This document shows positions 37,774-49,200 of a DNA stretch of 64,000 nucleotides, piece by piece. Each line of letters begins with the position of its first letter. The first letter of the stretch is position 1. The translations under genes were made by a program, and so were the position numbers. Origin of the DNA: Bacteroidales bacterium (lineage in GTDB: Bacteria > Bacteroidota > Bacteroidia > Bacteroidales > Bacteroidaceae); NCBI GenBank assembly GCA_018064685.1, contig JAGHUS010000152.1:1-64000 (forward strand), in the 5' to 3' direction. The notes under the pieces were generated by a model. That model saw only the letters and a program-made list of their open reading frames with translations, was not told the origin of the DNA and did not search any database.

Positions 37774-38619
37774 TTATCTCTTTGTATTCTGATAGTTACC
37801 TTTAGCAATGGCGTGTCCTTGCTTGGCAGCCATGCGAAACCATTTTGCAGCTTCCTCGTCGTTTTGCGGCACTCCGTGTCCTTGCTGGTAACATACACCT
37901 AAGTTGTTCTGTGCATGAGGATTGCCTTGCTCTGCCGACATCATGTACCACTTCACGGCTTCGGCATAGTTTTTCTTCACTCCCTCACCGTCGTAATAGC
38001 ATTTGCCTAGATACTCTTGTGCACGGGCATTTCCTTGTTCTGCAGCCAGGCGATACCATTTTGCCGCCTCAACAGGATTGCGCCATTCAGTGTCTTCTTT
38101 GGCACAATAGACACCCATCTCGCATTGTGCATCGGCATATCCTTGGTCGGCAGCCAGTTTCCACCAGTCAGCAGCATCCTCGATAGACTTGTTCATTCCG
38201 ATGCCTTGTGCATAGCATGTGCCCAGACTGTACTGTGCGGGTGCATAAGCCTGCTCGGCCGATTTGCGGCACCATGATATGGCGTCTTGTACGCTACGTT
38301 GCACGCCATCGCCCTTGAAATAATGGATGCTTAGGTAGTATTGTGCTTCGGCGTCACCTTGTTCAGCCGCAGCTGTATACCAGCGCACAGCTTGTCGCTT
38401 GTCGATACGCCCACCAATGCCAAAATCGAGTGATTTGGCCATTACCAATTGTGCGTCAACATCTCCTTCTGCAGCTTTGCGTCGTATCTCTTGGTCGTAT
38501 GTTTTTTCTCCGTCGGATTGTACTGGTTGGTTAAAGGTGACCACTTCGTTGGACTCGTACTGAGCCAGCATTGGTGTCGCAAAAGCGAACATCAGGATGA
38601 GGGGCATGTGTCGTTTCAT
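37774..38619 (-). CDS. secreted Sel1-like repeat (SLR/TPR) protein
   Basis: Repeated A..W...AAEQG.A.AQ..LG..Y..G.GV (GVQRSVQDAISWCRKSAEQAYAPAQYSLGTCYAQGIGMNKSIEDAADWWKLAADQGYADAQ). Confidence 0.9.
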   Translation of the reverse strand: MKRHMPLILMFAFATPMLAQYESNEVVTFNQPVQSDGEKTYDQEIRRKAAEGDVDAQLVMAKSLDFGIGGRIDKRQAVRWYTAAAEQGDAEAQYYLSIHYFKGDGVQRSVQDAISWCRKSAEQAYAPAQYSLGTCYAQGIGMNKSIEDAADWWKLAADQGYADAQCEMGVYCAKEDTEWRNPVEAAKWYRLAAEQGNARAQEYLGKCYYDGEGVKKNYAEAVKWYMMSAEQGNPHAQNNLGVCYQQGHGVPQNDEEAAKWFRMAAKQGHAIAKGNYQNTKR

Positions 38620-38647
38620 AATGAAGGCAGTTTTGTCTTGTTCGCGG

Positions 38648-38655
38648 CAAAGTTA
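38648..38655 (-). promoter_or_regulatory. Bacteroidetes -7 box (TAACTTTG)
   Basis: CAAAGTTA on the + strand, upstream of the SLR gene. Confidence 0.45.
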
Positions 38656-38772
38656 CTAATAAGTGTTTAAAAAGAACGTCTGAAAAGGTGATTTTATTGT
38701 TTATTTGCTGTTTTTTGTTTGCAGAATGCTCTATATTCGAATAAATTGTTTGGTTGGAACGAAAAAAAGTAG

Positions 38773-38780
38773 TACTTTTG
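38773..38780 (+). promoter_or_regulatory. Bacteroidetes -7 box (TACTTTTG) for thrS
   Basis: Matches TAnnTTTG, 40 bp upstream of thrS. Confidence 0.5.
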
Positions 38781-38819
38781 CGCCCGAAAATTTAATAATA
38801 AAAAGGTATACATAACGAA

Positions 38820-40778
38820 ATGGCAATGATAAAGATTACTTTTCCCGACGGATCGGTTAGAGAGTATGAAGCTGGCGTGACCGGCTTGGAGATTGCACAG
38901 AGTATTTCAACCCGTTTGGCACAAGATGTGGTGGCTTGCGGAGTTAATGGTGAGACTACAGAACTGAATCGCCCCATCAACGAGGATGCTACGATCAATC
39001 TTTATAAGTTCGAAGATGAGGAGGGCAAGCATGCCTTCTGGCATACCAGTGCTCACCTTTTGGCTGAGGCTTTGCAAGAGTTGTATCCTGGCATTCAGTT
39101 TGGCTTTGGACCTGCTGTCGAGAATGGTTTCTTCTATGATGTATTGCTTCCCGATGGAAAGCAGATTGGAGAAGGCGACTTCAAGGTTATCGAGGACAAG
39201 ATGATTGAACTGGCTCGCAAGAACGAGGCTGTAGTGCGTAAGGAAGTTGGTAAGGCTGACTGTATTGCTCAGTTTAAGGCAGCTGGTCAGGCCTACAAGG
39301 TGGAGCATATTGAGCAGGATCTCGAGGATGGTTCCATCACTACTTATACCCAAGGCAACTTCACCGACCTTTGTAAGGGACCCCATATCATGTCGACTGG
39401 TATCATCAAGGCTGTGAAGCTGATGAGTGTGGCTGGCGCCTTCTGGCGTGGCGATGCTACCAAGGATCAGATGCAGCGTCTCTATGGTATCTCGTATCCC
39501 AAGAAGAAGATGCTTGATGAGTATCTTGCTATGTTGGAGGAGGCCAAGAAGCGTGACCACCGCAAGATTGGTAAGGAGATGGAACTCTTTATGTTCTCAG
39601 AGCGTGTTGGTAAGGGTCTGCCCATCTGGTTGCCCAGGGGCACCGATCTGCGTCTGCGTCTGCAGGATATGCTGCGTAAGATTCAGAAGCAGTATGGCTA
39701 TCAGGAGGTTATCACTCCTAATATCGGTGGTAAGAATCTGTACCAGACTTCCGGCCATTGGGACCACTATGGCAAGGATAGCTTCCAGCCTATCCAGACC
39801 CCAGAGGAGGGTGAGGAGTATTTGTTGAAGCCTATGAACTGTCCTCACCACTGTGAGGTGTTTGCCAACAGACCTCGTTCTTACAAGGAGTTGCCTTTCC
39901 GTTGTGCAGAATTTGGTACCGTGTACCGTTATGAGCAGAGTGGTGAGCTGCACGGCTTGACTCGCGTTCGTTGCTTCACACAGGATGATGCACACATCTT
40001 CTGTCGTCCCGACCAGGTGAAGGATGAGTTCATCAAGGTGATGGATATCATTCAGCGCGTGTTCTATACCTTCAACTTCTCAGAGGAGAATGTTGAGGTA
40101 CAGATTTCATTGCGCGACCCCAAGAATACAACCAAGTACATCGGTAGTGATGAGGATTGGGCTACTGCCGAGCAGGCTATCATCGATGCCTGTGCAGAAA
40201 AGGGTATGAAGGCTCGTTGCGAGTTGGGCGAGGCTGCTTTCTATGGCCCCAAACTTGACTTTATGGTGAAGGATGCCATCGGACGTCGTTGGCAGTTGGG
40301 TACTATCCAGGTTGACTATCAGTTGCCTCAGCGTTTCCAGCTGGAGTATGTCGGCGAGGATAATCAGAAGCATCGTCCCGTGATGATTCATCGTGCTCCC
40401 TTTGGCTCTATGGAGCGTTTCGTGGCCGTACTCATTGAGCACACCGCTGGTAAGTTCCCCTTGTGGCTGACTCCCGATCAGGTGGCCATTCTGCCTATTT
40501 CAGAGAAATTCAATGACTATGCTCAGCAAGTAAAGGAGTATTTTGACCAGAATGATGTACGTTCGTATATTGATGATCGTAGCGAGAAGATTGGTCGCAA
40601 GATTCGTGATACCGAAGTTAAGCATATTCCCTATATGGTCATTGTTGGTGAAAAAGAGGCTGCAGAAGGCCTTGTAAGTTTCAGAAAACAAGGTGGTGGA
40701 GACCAAGGAAGCCTAAAAATTGAAGAATTTGCGAAGAAAATTTGCGAAGAAGTTCGTCAAATGACAGAAAAGTGCTAA
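38820..40778 (+). CDS. thrS: threonyl-tRNA synthetase
   Basis: TGS domain ([25 protein letters not shown]), [67 protein letters not shown]. Confidence 0.98.
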   Translation: MAMIKITFPDGSVREYEAGVTGLEIAQSISTRLAQDVVACGVNGETTELNRPINEDATINLYKFEDEEGKHAFWHTSAHLLAEALQELYPGIQFGFGPAVENGFFYDVLLPDGKQIGEGDFKVIEDKMIELARKNEAVVRKEVGKADCIAQFKAAGQAYKVEHIEQDLEDGSITTYTQGNFTDLCKGPHIMSTGIIKAVKLMSVAGAFWRGDATKDQMQRLYGISYPKKKMLDEYLAMLEEAKKRDHRKIGKEMELFMFSERVGKGLPIWLPRGTDLRLRLQDMLRKIQKQYGYQEVITPNIGGKNLYQTSGHWDHYGKDSFQPIQTPEEGEEYLLKPMNCPHHCEVFANRPRSYKELPFRCAEFGTVYRYEQSGELHGLTRVRCFTQDDAHIFCRPDQVKDEFIKVMDIIQRVFYTFNFSEENVEVQISLRDPKNTTKYIGSDEDWATAEQAIIDACAEKGMKARCELGEAAFYGPKLDFMVKDAIGRRWQLGTIQVDYQLPQRFQLEYVGEDNQKHRPVMIHRAPFGSMERFVAVLIEHTAGKFPLWLTPDQVAILPISEKFNDYAQQVKEYFDQNDVRSYIDDRSEKIGRKIRDTEVKHIPYMVIVGEKEAAEGLVSFRKQGGGDQGSLKIEEFAKKICEEVRQMTEKC

Positions 40779-40827
40779 CTTTGCACCGAAAATCTATAAA
40801 ATTTTAAAAAGAACAAGCGAATAGTTA

Positions 40828-41502
40828 ATGAGAAAAGACAACAACATAAAGAATCAGTATCGAATTAACGAACAGATTAGAGTGCGTGAAGTACGCATCG
40901 TGGGTGATGACGTTGAGTCTGTTGTTATGCCTACCTTCAAAGCCATACAGTTGGCCGAGCAGAAGGGTGTTGACTTGGTTGAAATTTCACCCAACGCGCA
41001 ACCTCCAGTTTGCCGTCTCATTGATTACAGCAAGTTCCTCTATCAGCAGAAGAAGAAGCAAAAGGAAATCAAGGCTAAGCAGGTGAAGATTGAGACGAAG
41101 GAGATTCGTTTCGGACCACAGACTGATGACCATGACTACAACTTTAAGCTGAAACATGCACAGGGCTTCCTCACAGATGGCGACAAGGTTAAGGCATATG
41201 TGTTCTTCAAGGGACGTAGCATCTTGTTCAAGGAGCAGGGTGAAGTGCTTTTGCTTCGTTTTGCTGCCGATCTGGAAGAGTATGGTAAGGTTGAATCAAT
41301 GCCCGTTCTCGAAGGTAAGCGTATGACAATGTTCATTGCTCCCAAGAAAGCTCCTGCGGCCAAGAAAGATACCCACGAGGGTGCTGCTGTAGAGGGTGCA
41401 GAGGATGTGGCAGAAGTACAGCCTGCAAAGAAAGCTCCTCAGCAGAAGGCAAAGAAGGAATACAAAGGCCCCAATATGGAGGGTGAGAATTGGGATGATT
41501 AA
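40828..41502 (+). CDS. infC: translation initiation factor IF-3 with C-terminal extension
   Basis: [18 protein letters not shown]..., [35 protein letters not shown]3-C domain. Confidence 0.97.
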   Translation: MRKDNNIKNQYRINEQIRVREVRIVGDDVESVVMPTFKAIQLAEQKGVDLVEISPNAQPPVCRLIDYSKFLYQQKKKQKEIKAKQVKIETKEIRFGPQTDDHDYNFKLKHAQGFLTDGDKVKAYVFFKGRSILFKEQGEVLLLRFAADLEEYGKVESMPVLEGKRMTMFIAPKKAPAAKKDTHEGAAVEGAEDVAEVQPAKKAPQQKAKKEYKGPNMEGENWDD

Positions 41503-41576
41503 GAAAAAAGATACGCGTAACGCCCTGGTATATGCGTTGCCGTACATTATTAATAATTAATTAAAATAACAAAAAA

Positions 41577-41774
41577 ATGCCAAAAGTAAAGACTAAATCT
41601 GCAGCAAAGAAGAGATTCGTGCTGACAGGTACTGGTAAGGTAAAGCGTCATCACGCTTATCACAGCCACATCTTGACAAAGAAGACCAAGAAGCAGAAGA
41701 GAAACCTCGATCACAGCGCTATCGTTGTTACCGAGAACATGAAGCAGGTTCGCGACTGCCTCTGCATGCGTTAA
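41577..41774 (+). CDS. rpmI: 50S ribosomal protein L35
   Basis: [44 protein letters not shown]. Confidence 0.97.
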   Translation: MPKVKTKSAAKKRFVLTGTGKVKRHHAYHSHILTKKTKKQKRNLDHSAIVVTENMKQVRDCLCMR

Positions 41775-41920
41775 ATCCAAGTCAAGAAAAAGTTTTTCAC
41801 TTAGTTATTAACCGAATGTCTAGCCCAAAAGGGTTTAGGGTTTAGAGTTGAAGGCTGTTCATTGGTCGCATACAATTGACTAAACAACTAAAACGCTAGC
41901 ATTCAAAAAGAAACAAAATT

Positions 41921-42265
41921 ATGCCAAGATCAGTAAATCATGTAGCTTCAAGAGCTAAGAGAAAGAAGATTCTGGGTTTGACCAGAGGTTACTATGGTGC
42001 TCGTAAGAATGTGTGGACCGTTGCCAAGAATACTTGGGAGAAGGGTCTTACCTATGCATTCCGCGATTGTCGCAACAAGAAGCGCACCTTCCGTGCTTTG
42101 TGGATTCAGCGTATCAATGCTGCCGCTCGCATTGAGGGTATGAGCTACTCTCAGCTCATGGGTGCTCTGCACAAGGCAGGCATCGAGATCAACCGTAAGG
42201 TTCTCGCTGACCTCGCTATCAATCACCCCGAGGCATTCAAGGCCATCGTTAACAAGGTGAAGTAA
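41921..42265 (+). CDS. rplT: 50S ribosomal protein L20
   Basis: [70 protein letters not shown]. Confidence 0.98.
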   Translation: MPRSVNHVASRAKRKKILGLTRGYYGARKNVWTVAKNTWEKGLTYAFRDCRNKKRTFRALWIQRINAAARIEGMSYSQLMGALHKAGIEINRKVLADLAINHPEAFKAIVNKVK

Positions 42266-42290
42266 GTCAGAGCTTACTGAAAAGAAACAA

Positions 42291-42314
42291 GGCATCCTAA
42301 CGGGTGCCTTTTTT
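42291..42314 (+). terminator. intrinsic terminator after rplT
   Basis: GGCATCC-TAAC-GGGTGCC stem (one G-U) followed by TTTTTT. Confidence 0.85.
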
Positions 42315-42430
42315 GTTTGGTTATCGTTTTGTCAATATTATGGATTGTTAGTTCTAGCCAATCGGTAAATACCGTTGTCTATTAGCAATGTGTTCGAGCT
42401 GGTTTTTGTGGGACTCTTGGTTGGATGTAT

Positions 42431-42622
42431 AAAAAAAAGCCGCACCGATGATGTGATGAAACTCCGAGTGACATGATTTGAGCGCTTGCATCCTTTGTAA
42501 TCCACCGACTCAAGGTTACCCTTTTCAGGGCGTGGCCCGCCATTGGTATGCATAAGCATTCTCGGTTTTCTATATTATTTGATGAGTATCCCAGTCGAAC
42601 CGATGCGGCTTATATTTTTTTC
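42431..42622 (-). ncRNA. structured ncRNA, probable 6S-like / Bacteroidales-1 RNA downstream of rplT
   Basis: On the - strand, a TTTG-N19-TATCTTTG promoter precedes a ~190-nt region with no coding pattern. Its 5' end AAGCCGCAUCGG pairs with 3' CCGAUGAUGUG-side sequence (CAUCGGUGCGGCUU) followed by U8. An internal extended stem pairs GAGaaUGCUUaUGCAUaCC with GGAUGCAAGCGCUC, and there is an apical GCCC-UGAAAA-GGGU hairpin. Confidence 0.7.
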
Positions 42623-42627
42623 TATTG

Positions 42628-42658
42628 CAAAGATAATGCTTTTTGTGCTTGTAGCAAA
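42628..42658 (-). promoter_or_regulatory. full Bacteroidetes promoter (TTTG-N19-TATCTTTG) for the ncRNA
   Basis: CAAAGATA at 42628-42635 and CAAA at 42655-42658 on the + strand. Confidence 0.65.
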
Positions 42659-42674
42659 ATTTTCGCCCATATTT

Positions 42675-42705
42675 TTTGCTGGTAATTAATTATTTTGTAA
42701 CTTTG
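42675..42705 (+). promoter_or_regulatory. full Bacteroidetes promoter (TTTG-N19-TAACTTTG) upstream of malQ
   Basis: TTTG 42675-42678; TAACTTTG 42698-42705. Confidence 0.6.
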
Positions 42706-42840
42706 TGGCATAGATTAATATGCCGTATTGTGAGTAAAATTCTTTGAGGGATTTTCGAATACGAGTGGATGTTAAATAGTTAGTGTTCTTTTAGCCTGTT
42801 TCTAATCGGACATCTTTTTAAGGTAAATATTTTTATAATA

Positions 42841-45528
42841 ATGAAAATTCAGTTATCCATTGACTATCGTACAAATTGGGGTGAAGCTGTATGTGCAGAG
42901 TTTCTCATTAAGAAAAGCAAGGGGAACAATGTACGTCGTGAACTCATGTTAGAGACGGAAGATGGAGTCCTTTGGACGGGTGAGATGAATATTACCGACA
43001 AGGATGCTATCAGTCTGTCGTATTACTATAATATCAAGAAGGGCGATATTGTCGTTCGCCAAGGATGGATGGGCATGCCACGTTCTTTCCGCTTTGATAA
43101 CTCAAAGAAGTTGAAGGTGCGTGATTTTTGGAGAGATCTTCCTGTACGTGCTCACATGTATAGCAATGCGTATTGTCATCTTCATAATCTGAAGATAGAG
43201 CATAGCTCAGAACTGACTTATTTTGACAAAACGCTTATTCTTCGTGTAAATGCTCCGCAGCTGCTCGAAGGCCAGGTACTTGCTATTGTTGGTGATCTTC
43301 CTTTAATGGGTGCCTGGGATGCCTCACATGCTTTGCGTTTGCAAGCAACAGGTCTGCATGAATGGAGCATTTCTCTCAGTGCCTCTTCTCTGGTCACTCC
43401 ATTTGAGTACAAGTATGTTGTGTTGGACGAAAAGACTGGTGATCTGAAATACTGGGAGGAAGGTGCTAACCGTAAGTGCAATCATGTGTCGGTAGCTGAG
43501 AATGAGGTAGTGGTGCTTTATGATGACGAACTGCATGTTGATGCACGTCATTGGAAGGTGGCTGGTGTTGTCGTTCCTGTCTTTAGTTTGCGCAGCGAAG
43601 GCAGTCAGGGCGTAGGAGATTTTGGCGATTTGAAGATGATGGTTGATTGGGCTGCAAAGACTCAGATGCATATGATACAATTGTTGCCCATCTATGATAC
43701 CACACAGACGCGTACATGGCAAGACAGCTACCCTTACAATTCAATTAGTATCTATGCTTTGCATCCTGTCTATATGGACATTCGCCAGCTTAATGACGTA
43801 AAGGATAAGGATTTTATGCATGAGTATGAGCTGCGAAGAGAACAACTTAATGGTGAGTTTACTGTTGATTACGAGCTGGCTGTGCGTTTGAAGCGTACTT
43901 ACATACATCGCATTTATGAGCAGGAAGGAACAGAAGTTTTTGCTTCCGAGGATTATAAGAAGTTCTTCGACGATAATGCCAAGTGGCTTATTCCCTATGC
44001 TGCCTTCTCGTATCTTCGCGATAAATACGAGACTTCTGATTTTAATCGTTGGCCAGAGTTTGCAACTTATGACGAGGCTGCTATTTCACGTTTCTGTTCG
44101 CCAGCGCGCAAGCATTATAAAGATGTCGCTTATTATTATTATCTTCAGTATCAGCTGTATAAGCAGCTGAGCGAGGTGACTCGTTATGCTCGTGCTAACG
44201 GTGTTGTGTTAAAGGGTGACATTCCCATTGGTATAAGCCGTAATAGTGTCGAAGCATGGGTTGAGCCACATTTGTTCCATATGAATGGACAAGCTGGTGC
44301 TCCGCCAGATGCTTTCTGCAAAGAGGGTCAGAACTGGGGATTCCCCACCTATAATTGGGAAAAGATGGCCGAGGACGGCTATTCTTGGTGGAAGGAAAGA
44401 CTGAGCAAGATGTCGCAGTTCTTTGACGCATACCGCATAGATCATGTGTTGGGATTCTTCCGTATCTGGGAGGTTCCATTGCATAGTGTTCAAGGATTGC
44501 TCGGTCAGTTCTCTCCCTCAATGCCAATGACACGTGACGAGATACGCATGTATGGTCTTTCTTTCCATGACGAGTATCTCGTTCCCCTCATCACCGAAGG
44601 CATTCTCTACGATACCTTTGGACCGGAACTTATGCAGAGAGTAAAGGAGCAGTTCTTGAATGTGTCGGGCAGAGACCGTTACCAATTGAAGCCCGAGTTT
44701 GATACTCAGTTGAAGATAAAGGAATTCTTTGCTGGTGCAGAAGACGAGGAGTCGGAGAAGATTCGCAATGGACTGTACTCGCTTACCAATCATGTCCTTT
44801 TTGTTCGTGACAAGGATAATCCAGAGATGTTCCATCCTAGAATTGAGGCGATGAGCGATCCTGCATTCACAGCTTTGGATGGCAGTGAGCAGAGTGCATT
44901 TAGTCGTCTACACAACGATTATTACTACAATCGCCATAATAATTTCTGGTACGAAGAGGCTAAGAAGAAACTTCCTGCTTTGGTTGAAAGTACAGGCATG
45001 TTGTGTTGTGCTGAAGACCTGGGCATGGTTCCTGCATGCGTTCGTCCCTTGATGGAAGAACTTCGTATGTTGTCGTTGGAGATTCAGACAATGCCAAAGG
45101 AATATGGTGTTACGTTTGGACGTCTGGAGAATAACCCTTATCGCAGTGTTGCCACAATCTTCACTCATGATATGGCCACTTTGCGTATGTGGTGGGAGGA
45201 AGATCAGCAACGTACGCAACAGTACTATCATGACATTTTGCAGAAAGATGGCATGGCTCCTGACAGCATTCCTGGTTGGCTTTGCGAGGAGGTAGTGGCA
45301 CGTCATCTGTTCAGCCCTTCTATGTTGTGTCTTATCAGTTTGCAGAACTGGCTCTCTATAGACGACACGATGCGTTATCCTGATCCTTCAGAAGAGCGTA
45401 TCAATGTTCCGGCCAATTCTCGTCACTACTGGCGTTATCGCATGCCGTTGTACATTGAACAGTTGCTGAATGCTGACAGCTTTAACGATAAGATAGCCAG
45501 AATGATAGAGCACGCAGGTCGTGCCTGA
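42841..45528 (+). CDS. malQ: 4-alpha-glucanotransferase (GH77) with N-terminal CBM20-type starch-binding domains
   Basis: CBM20-like VIGDLPLMGAWDASHALRLQ...W; GH77 core VFSLRSEGSQGVGDFGDLKMMVDWA, VVLKGDIPIGISRNSVEAWVEPHLFHMNGQAGAPPDAFCKEGQNWGFPTYNW, YRIDHVLGFFRIWEVP, CCAEDLGMVPACV. Confidence 0.95.
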   Translation: MKIQLSIDYRTNWGEAVCAEFLIKKSKGNNVRRELMLETEDGVLWTGEMNITDKDAISLSYYYNIKKGDIVVRQGWMGMPRSFRFDNSKKLKVRDFWRDLPVRAHMYSNAYCHLHNLKIEHSSELTYFDKTLILRVNAPQLLEGQVLAIVGDLPLMGAWDASHALRLQATGLHEWSISLSASSLVTPFEYKYVVLDEKTGDLKYWEEGANRKCNHVSVAENEVVVLYDDELHVDARHWKVAGVVVPVFSLRSEGSQGVGDFGDLKMMVDWAAKTQMHMIQLLPIYDTTQTRTWQDSYPYNSISIYALHPVYMDIRQLNDVKDKDFMHEYELRREQLNGEFTVDYELAVRLKRTYIHRIYEQEGTEVFASEDYKKFFDDNAKWLIPYAAFSYLRDKYETSDFNRWPEFATYDEAAISRFCSPARKHYKDVAYYYYLQYQLYKQLSEVTRYARANGVVLKGDIPIGISRNSVEAWVEPHLFHMNGQAGAPPDAFCKEGQNWGFPTYNWEKMAEDGYSWWKERLSKMSQFFDAYRIDHVLGFFRIWEVPLHSVQGLLGQFSPSMPMTRDEIRMYGLSFHDEYLVPLITEGILYDTFGPELMQRVKEQFLNVSGRDRYQLKPEFDTQLKIKEFFAGAEDEESEKIRNGLYSLTNHVLFVRDKDNPEMFHPRIEAMSDPAFTALDGSEQSAFSRLHNDYYYNRHNNFWYEEAKKKLPALVESTGMLCCAEDLGMVPACVRPLMEELRMLSLEIQTMPKEYGVTFGRLENNPYRSVATIFTHDMATLRMWWEEDQQRTQQYYHDILQKDGMAPDSIPGWLCEEVVARHLFSPSMLCLISLQNWLSIDDTMRYPDPSEERINVPANSRHYWRYRMPLYIEQLLNADSFNDKIARMIEHAGRA

Positions 45529-45564
45529 TTCTTGTAGGCGGTATTTGAGATTTATTTTGAACGC

Positions 45565-45615
45565 AAAGATGCAAAGGCATTGGGGGGAACTCTAGTGGTC
45601 TTTGCATCTTTTTGT
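45565..45615 (+). terminator. intrinsic terminator after malQ
   Basis: AAAGATGCAAAG (45565-45576) pairs with CTTTGCATCTTT (45600-45611), followed by a T-rich tail. Confidence 0.75.
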
Positions 45616-45660
45616 TTTAAATTAATAGCGCGTTGACTTTTTCTGAGGAATCAAAATTGA

Positions 45661-45720
45661 GAGTGAGATTATGGTGGAGTGAGATGGTTCGGAGTGAGAT
45701 GGTGTGGAGTGAGAGAGAGG
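45661..45720. repeat. short tandem word repeat (ggagtgagatggt)
   Basis: gagtgagattatggtggagtgagatggttcggagtgagatggtgtggagtgaga. Confidence 0.85.
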
Positions 45721-45834
45721 CAAATGAGAAATATTCGGGGTCAGTCCGAAAAGCCGGTTGCAAATATTACGCACATAGTTTCATAATATTCGCGGCCTCC
45801 TAATCCTTGATCCTCAGATAGTGATAAGAAAATT

Positions 45835-45864
45835 AAAAAAGCAACTCGGATTGAGTTGCTTTTA
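45835..45864 (-). terminator. intrinsic terminator downstream of tRNA-Ala
   Basis: GCAACTC-ggatt-GAGTTGC hairpin; on the - strand it is followed by TTTTTT. Confidence 0.75.
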
Positions 45865-45880
45865 ATGTTGTAGACAAGTG

Positions 45881-45955
<75 letters not shown>

Positions 45956-45973
45956 TTTCTTTGTTTTGCGTTG

Positions 45974-45981
45974 CAAAGTTA
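45974..45981 (-). promoter_or_regulatory. Bacteroidetes -7 box (TAACTTTG) for tRNA-Ala
   Basis: CAAAGTTA on the + strand, 20 bp upstream of the tRNA. Confidence 0.5.
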
Positions 45982-46087
45982 TATCTTTTTTAGATAATGG
46001 CCAAACTTTTTGTGTGTTTTTTGAGTTTGTTATTGCAAAAAAGTCTAAAATGCTCACAAGATTAATGTGATAAACATGATTTTTTTG

Positions 46088-46095
46088 TAAATTTG
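46088..46095 (+). promoter_or_regulatory. Bacteroidetes -7 box (TAAATTTG)
   Basis: Upstream of the C10 peptidase gene. Confidence 0.45.
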
Positions 46096-46203
46096 CGTCG
46101 TTTACGCGCGCGTATGTAACGTATGTGTGTATGTGCGTGTATAATTTTAGAATATGATTCAATGACTAACTAGCCATCCATAATCAAAACAATCACTATT
46201 AAA

Positions 46204-49200
46204 ATGAAAAAGACTACCGTTTTTAATGCCAAGAGGTTTTTGTTATTGCTCATACTGCTCGTTACGGCAGGTAGTGTATTACATGCCGACCCTATTACAC
46301 CTGTTCGTGCTCGTCAGATTGCGGCAGAATTTGTAGGGACGAAGTCTCTTCAGTCCGTTAAGCGTAGACGCGATGTAGCCTCGTTGCAGGAAAGCAAACC
46401 ATTGTACGTGTTCAGTCGTGGCGAGAATCAAGGCTATGTCTTTGTGAGTGGTAGTGATTGTCTTCCTGAGATTATCGGATATACAGATAGCGGCGACTTT
46501 GATGAAGAAACAGCTTCGCCACAGCTTTTAGCATATCTTGATCACTTTTCACGGATGGCCGAAGCAGCCGAGGCTCAGAATCTTCCGGCTCGTCAACAGC
46601 GTAAAGCTGCTGGTACCAAGAACATCAAACCTCTGCTCACCAGTCACTGGCACCAGACTTGGCCTTACAACAACATGTGTCCCAAGCGCCCCGATTCTAA
46701 CGACCTGTGTCTGACCGGTTGTGTGGCAACAGCTGCCAGTCAGATTCTTTACTACTGGCGCAAGGACATGCCCAGTCGCACTAGTTATAACACCCCTACA
46801 TATAATGGTTGGAGTGGCAATGCCGATGTCACTGTGAGCATCCCTAGTGGAACACCACTCAAGTGGGATTTAATGAAGGATAGCTATGGTTCTTCCGACC
46901 CCAAAGAATATCAGGATGCTGCGGCATTGCTGAATTATGTTATTGGCACTTGCGACTGGATGGGCTATAATGCCTCATCAGGAGCCTATATCTGGGATTT
47001 GGTCGGACCTTTTGAGAAGCAGTTCAACATGCTCAGCAAGGAGATTCGCAAAAACCGTGACAGATATTCTCAGGCTAGTTGGGAGAAGAGAATCATCCAG
47101 GACCTCGAAAAAGGCTATCCGATAGAATATGCTGGTTATCAGGTTGAAGAGAATGGAAACTGGAGTGGTCATGCCATTGTTCTTGATGGCTATCAGATTA
47201 ACGGAAACCTCTTCCATTTTAATTTTGGATGGGGCGGACAAGGCGATGGTTATTATACGGTTGAAGAAGACGGCGTCAATGGTTTTGGTGTAGACCAGGC
47301 TTTGGTGGTCGACATCCATCCTAAGAAGCCTAACTTGGATGGAAGCATCTTGCGTTGCCCTTCTGAACTCATAGCCCGTATGCCCAACAGTGTTACTGTC
47401 GAAGTTACAAATAACAGTACTCTGCCCTATCAGGGAGTGTATCTGTACTGTCTTTCCGGCACGGCAAAACTGAGTGCATCGTCGACAGTTACTGCCAGCG
47501 ATAAGGAGACTCTCATACCGGTAGGTGAGTCCATGCAGTTTACTTTCGACTTCACTCCAACATCTACTAGGGGCTACACCATTTATCTTGCCGATGCCAA
47601 CAAGAATGTTTTGGCTCAGACTTCGTTGGTGACTTGTGCAGGGAGTGAAGCGAAACTGAAGCTTGACGAGTTGCGCGCCGATGGCAGTGAGACCGAGACC
47701 ATGACTATTGAAGGTAAGCAGGTTGAGGTACATCGCATTTACAATACTGGCAAGACGAACATCTATGCCACACTGACCAATGCCACAGATGCCACACTTT
47801 GCGCCCCCACCATCAAGGCAGAATACTGTGCCTACGACCCCGAAACCGGTACTTTTGGAAGTACAGTGACTAAGAGTCCCAAGACAACAGTTTTCCAGCC
47901 AGGTGGCACGTCGACCGTCGAGTACAATCTGCCTTTCGGCACCACAAGTGGCAAGCTCACCGAAGGCACCATCTTCAAGTTCTTCCTTACAGGTACTGCT
48001 GCAGCCAGTGTTACCAATGATATAGAATTCGAAGAAGGGCAGAATGCGCTTTATTTCAAGATGATGGGCAATGATATGACGCTAGCCGAAGGCTCAGATT
48101 CTACAGAATGCATTGTTAGTGGACATTACAACGAGCAGGCTTTCAGCGAGCAGGCAACCGACATAAACGTATGTCGTTACGACTTCACAGCTGTAAAGGG
48201 AATAAACTCCGTGCCTAAGGCTGCCAACAGCAATGCATTGTTCTATATGAACGAAGAGCAGAATATTCATGGCACAAATGTTATTGTAGATGGTGTTGCC
48301 GATGTGCTGGAGCTGACTCCTGGTTTCAGTTTCCTCCCCAAAGCAGATTTCAAGGCTTTGAAGGCCATCTGTCATGTCTCTCAGGGCGTAGGTAATTTCT
48401 CTACAGCCATTCTGCCTTTCGATTGCAAGGTGCCTGATGGCATGTTTGCCCGCAAAATAGACGAGATAACAACCACCTCTACTTCTGCTTGTGCAAACAG
48501 CAATGACACGATGCTGCGTGGCGTGCCTTATGTCATCCTCTCCGACAAAGCCATGGATCTGACAGCCGAGAACGTCTTGGTGAGTGTTGCCACCCCTGCC
48601 GATCAGGTTGGCAAGGCTTTCAAGGGAACCTTTGTCAACCAGACAGCAGTTTCTGGCAACTACCTTCTGTCAGAAGATGCAACTCCCTACTTTATGGCGG
48701 CTGTCGGGCAGCCTATCCCAGCACTGACAGGCTACATGAATGCTACAGGTCGTATCAGAATGAGTACTTCAGATCTTCTGTCGAGTGACAAAAAATTACG
48801 TACTTTGGTACAAACCGTTATGGACGGCCTGGGCATGTTGGCAGAACAGGACGGCTATGCTGCCAAGGCAGATATGGATGTGGCATACAAAGTATTGGCA
48901 GAAGCCGAGGCCATGATTACTTCTTATGCCACTACGGAGGAGATGAACGATAAGATCAAAGAGATAGAGGCTGCTTTGGCACTTGCTTCCAAGTCTAGTA
49001 TGAAGAAAGGCAGCAATGGCTTTATAGACAAGACCCTCATGATTGCCAACCCCTCTTTCGAGGAAACTACTCTTTGCAAAGGCTGGACACGTACCGACAG
49101 TGAGGGCAATGCCGACACCAAGAACTTCAAGAGCAGTAATATTACCACTTCGCTGGCCAATTACATGTCGGGTGCTGATGGCAGCAAGGTGCTCATCATC

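Noticed and set aside
42338-42559. 73-aa minus-strand ORF downstream of rplT
   Set aside because: Falls inside the structured ncRNA with its own promoter and terminator; the ORF looks fortuitous.
45600-45780. Additional small ncRNA between malQ and tRNA-Ala
   Set aside because: Only word repeats and the malQ terminator are visible; no convincing closing stem or promoter pair.
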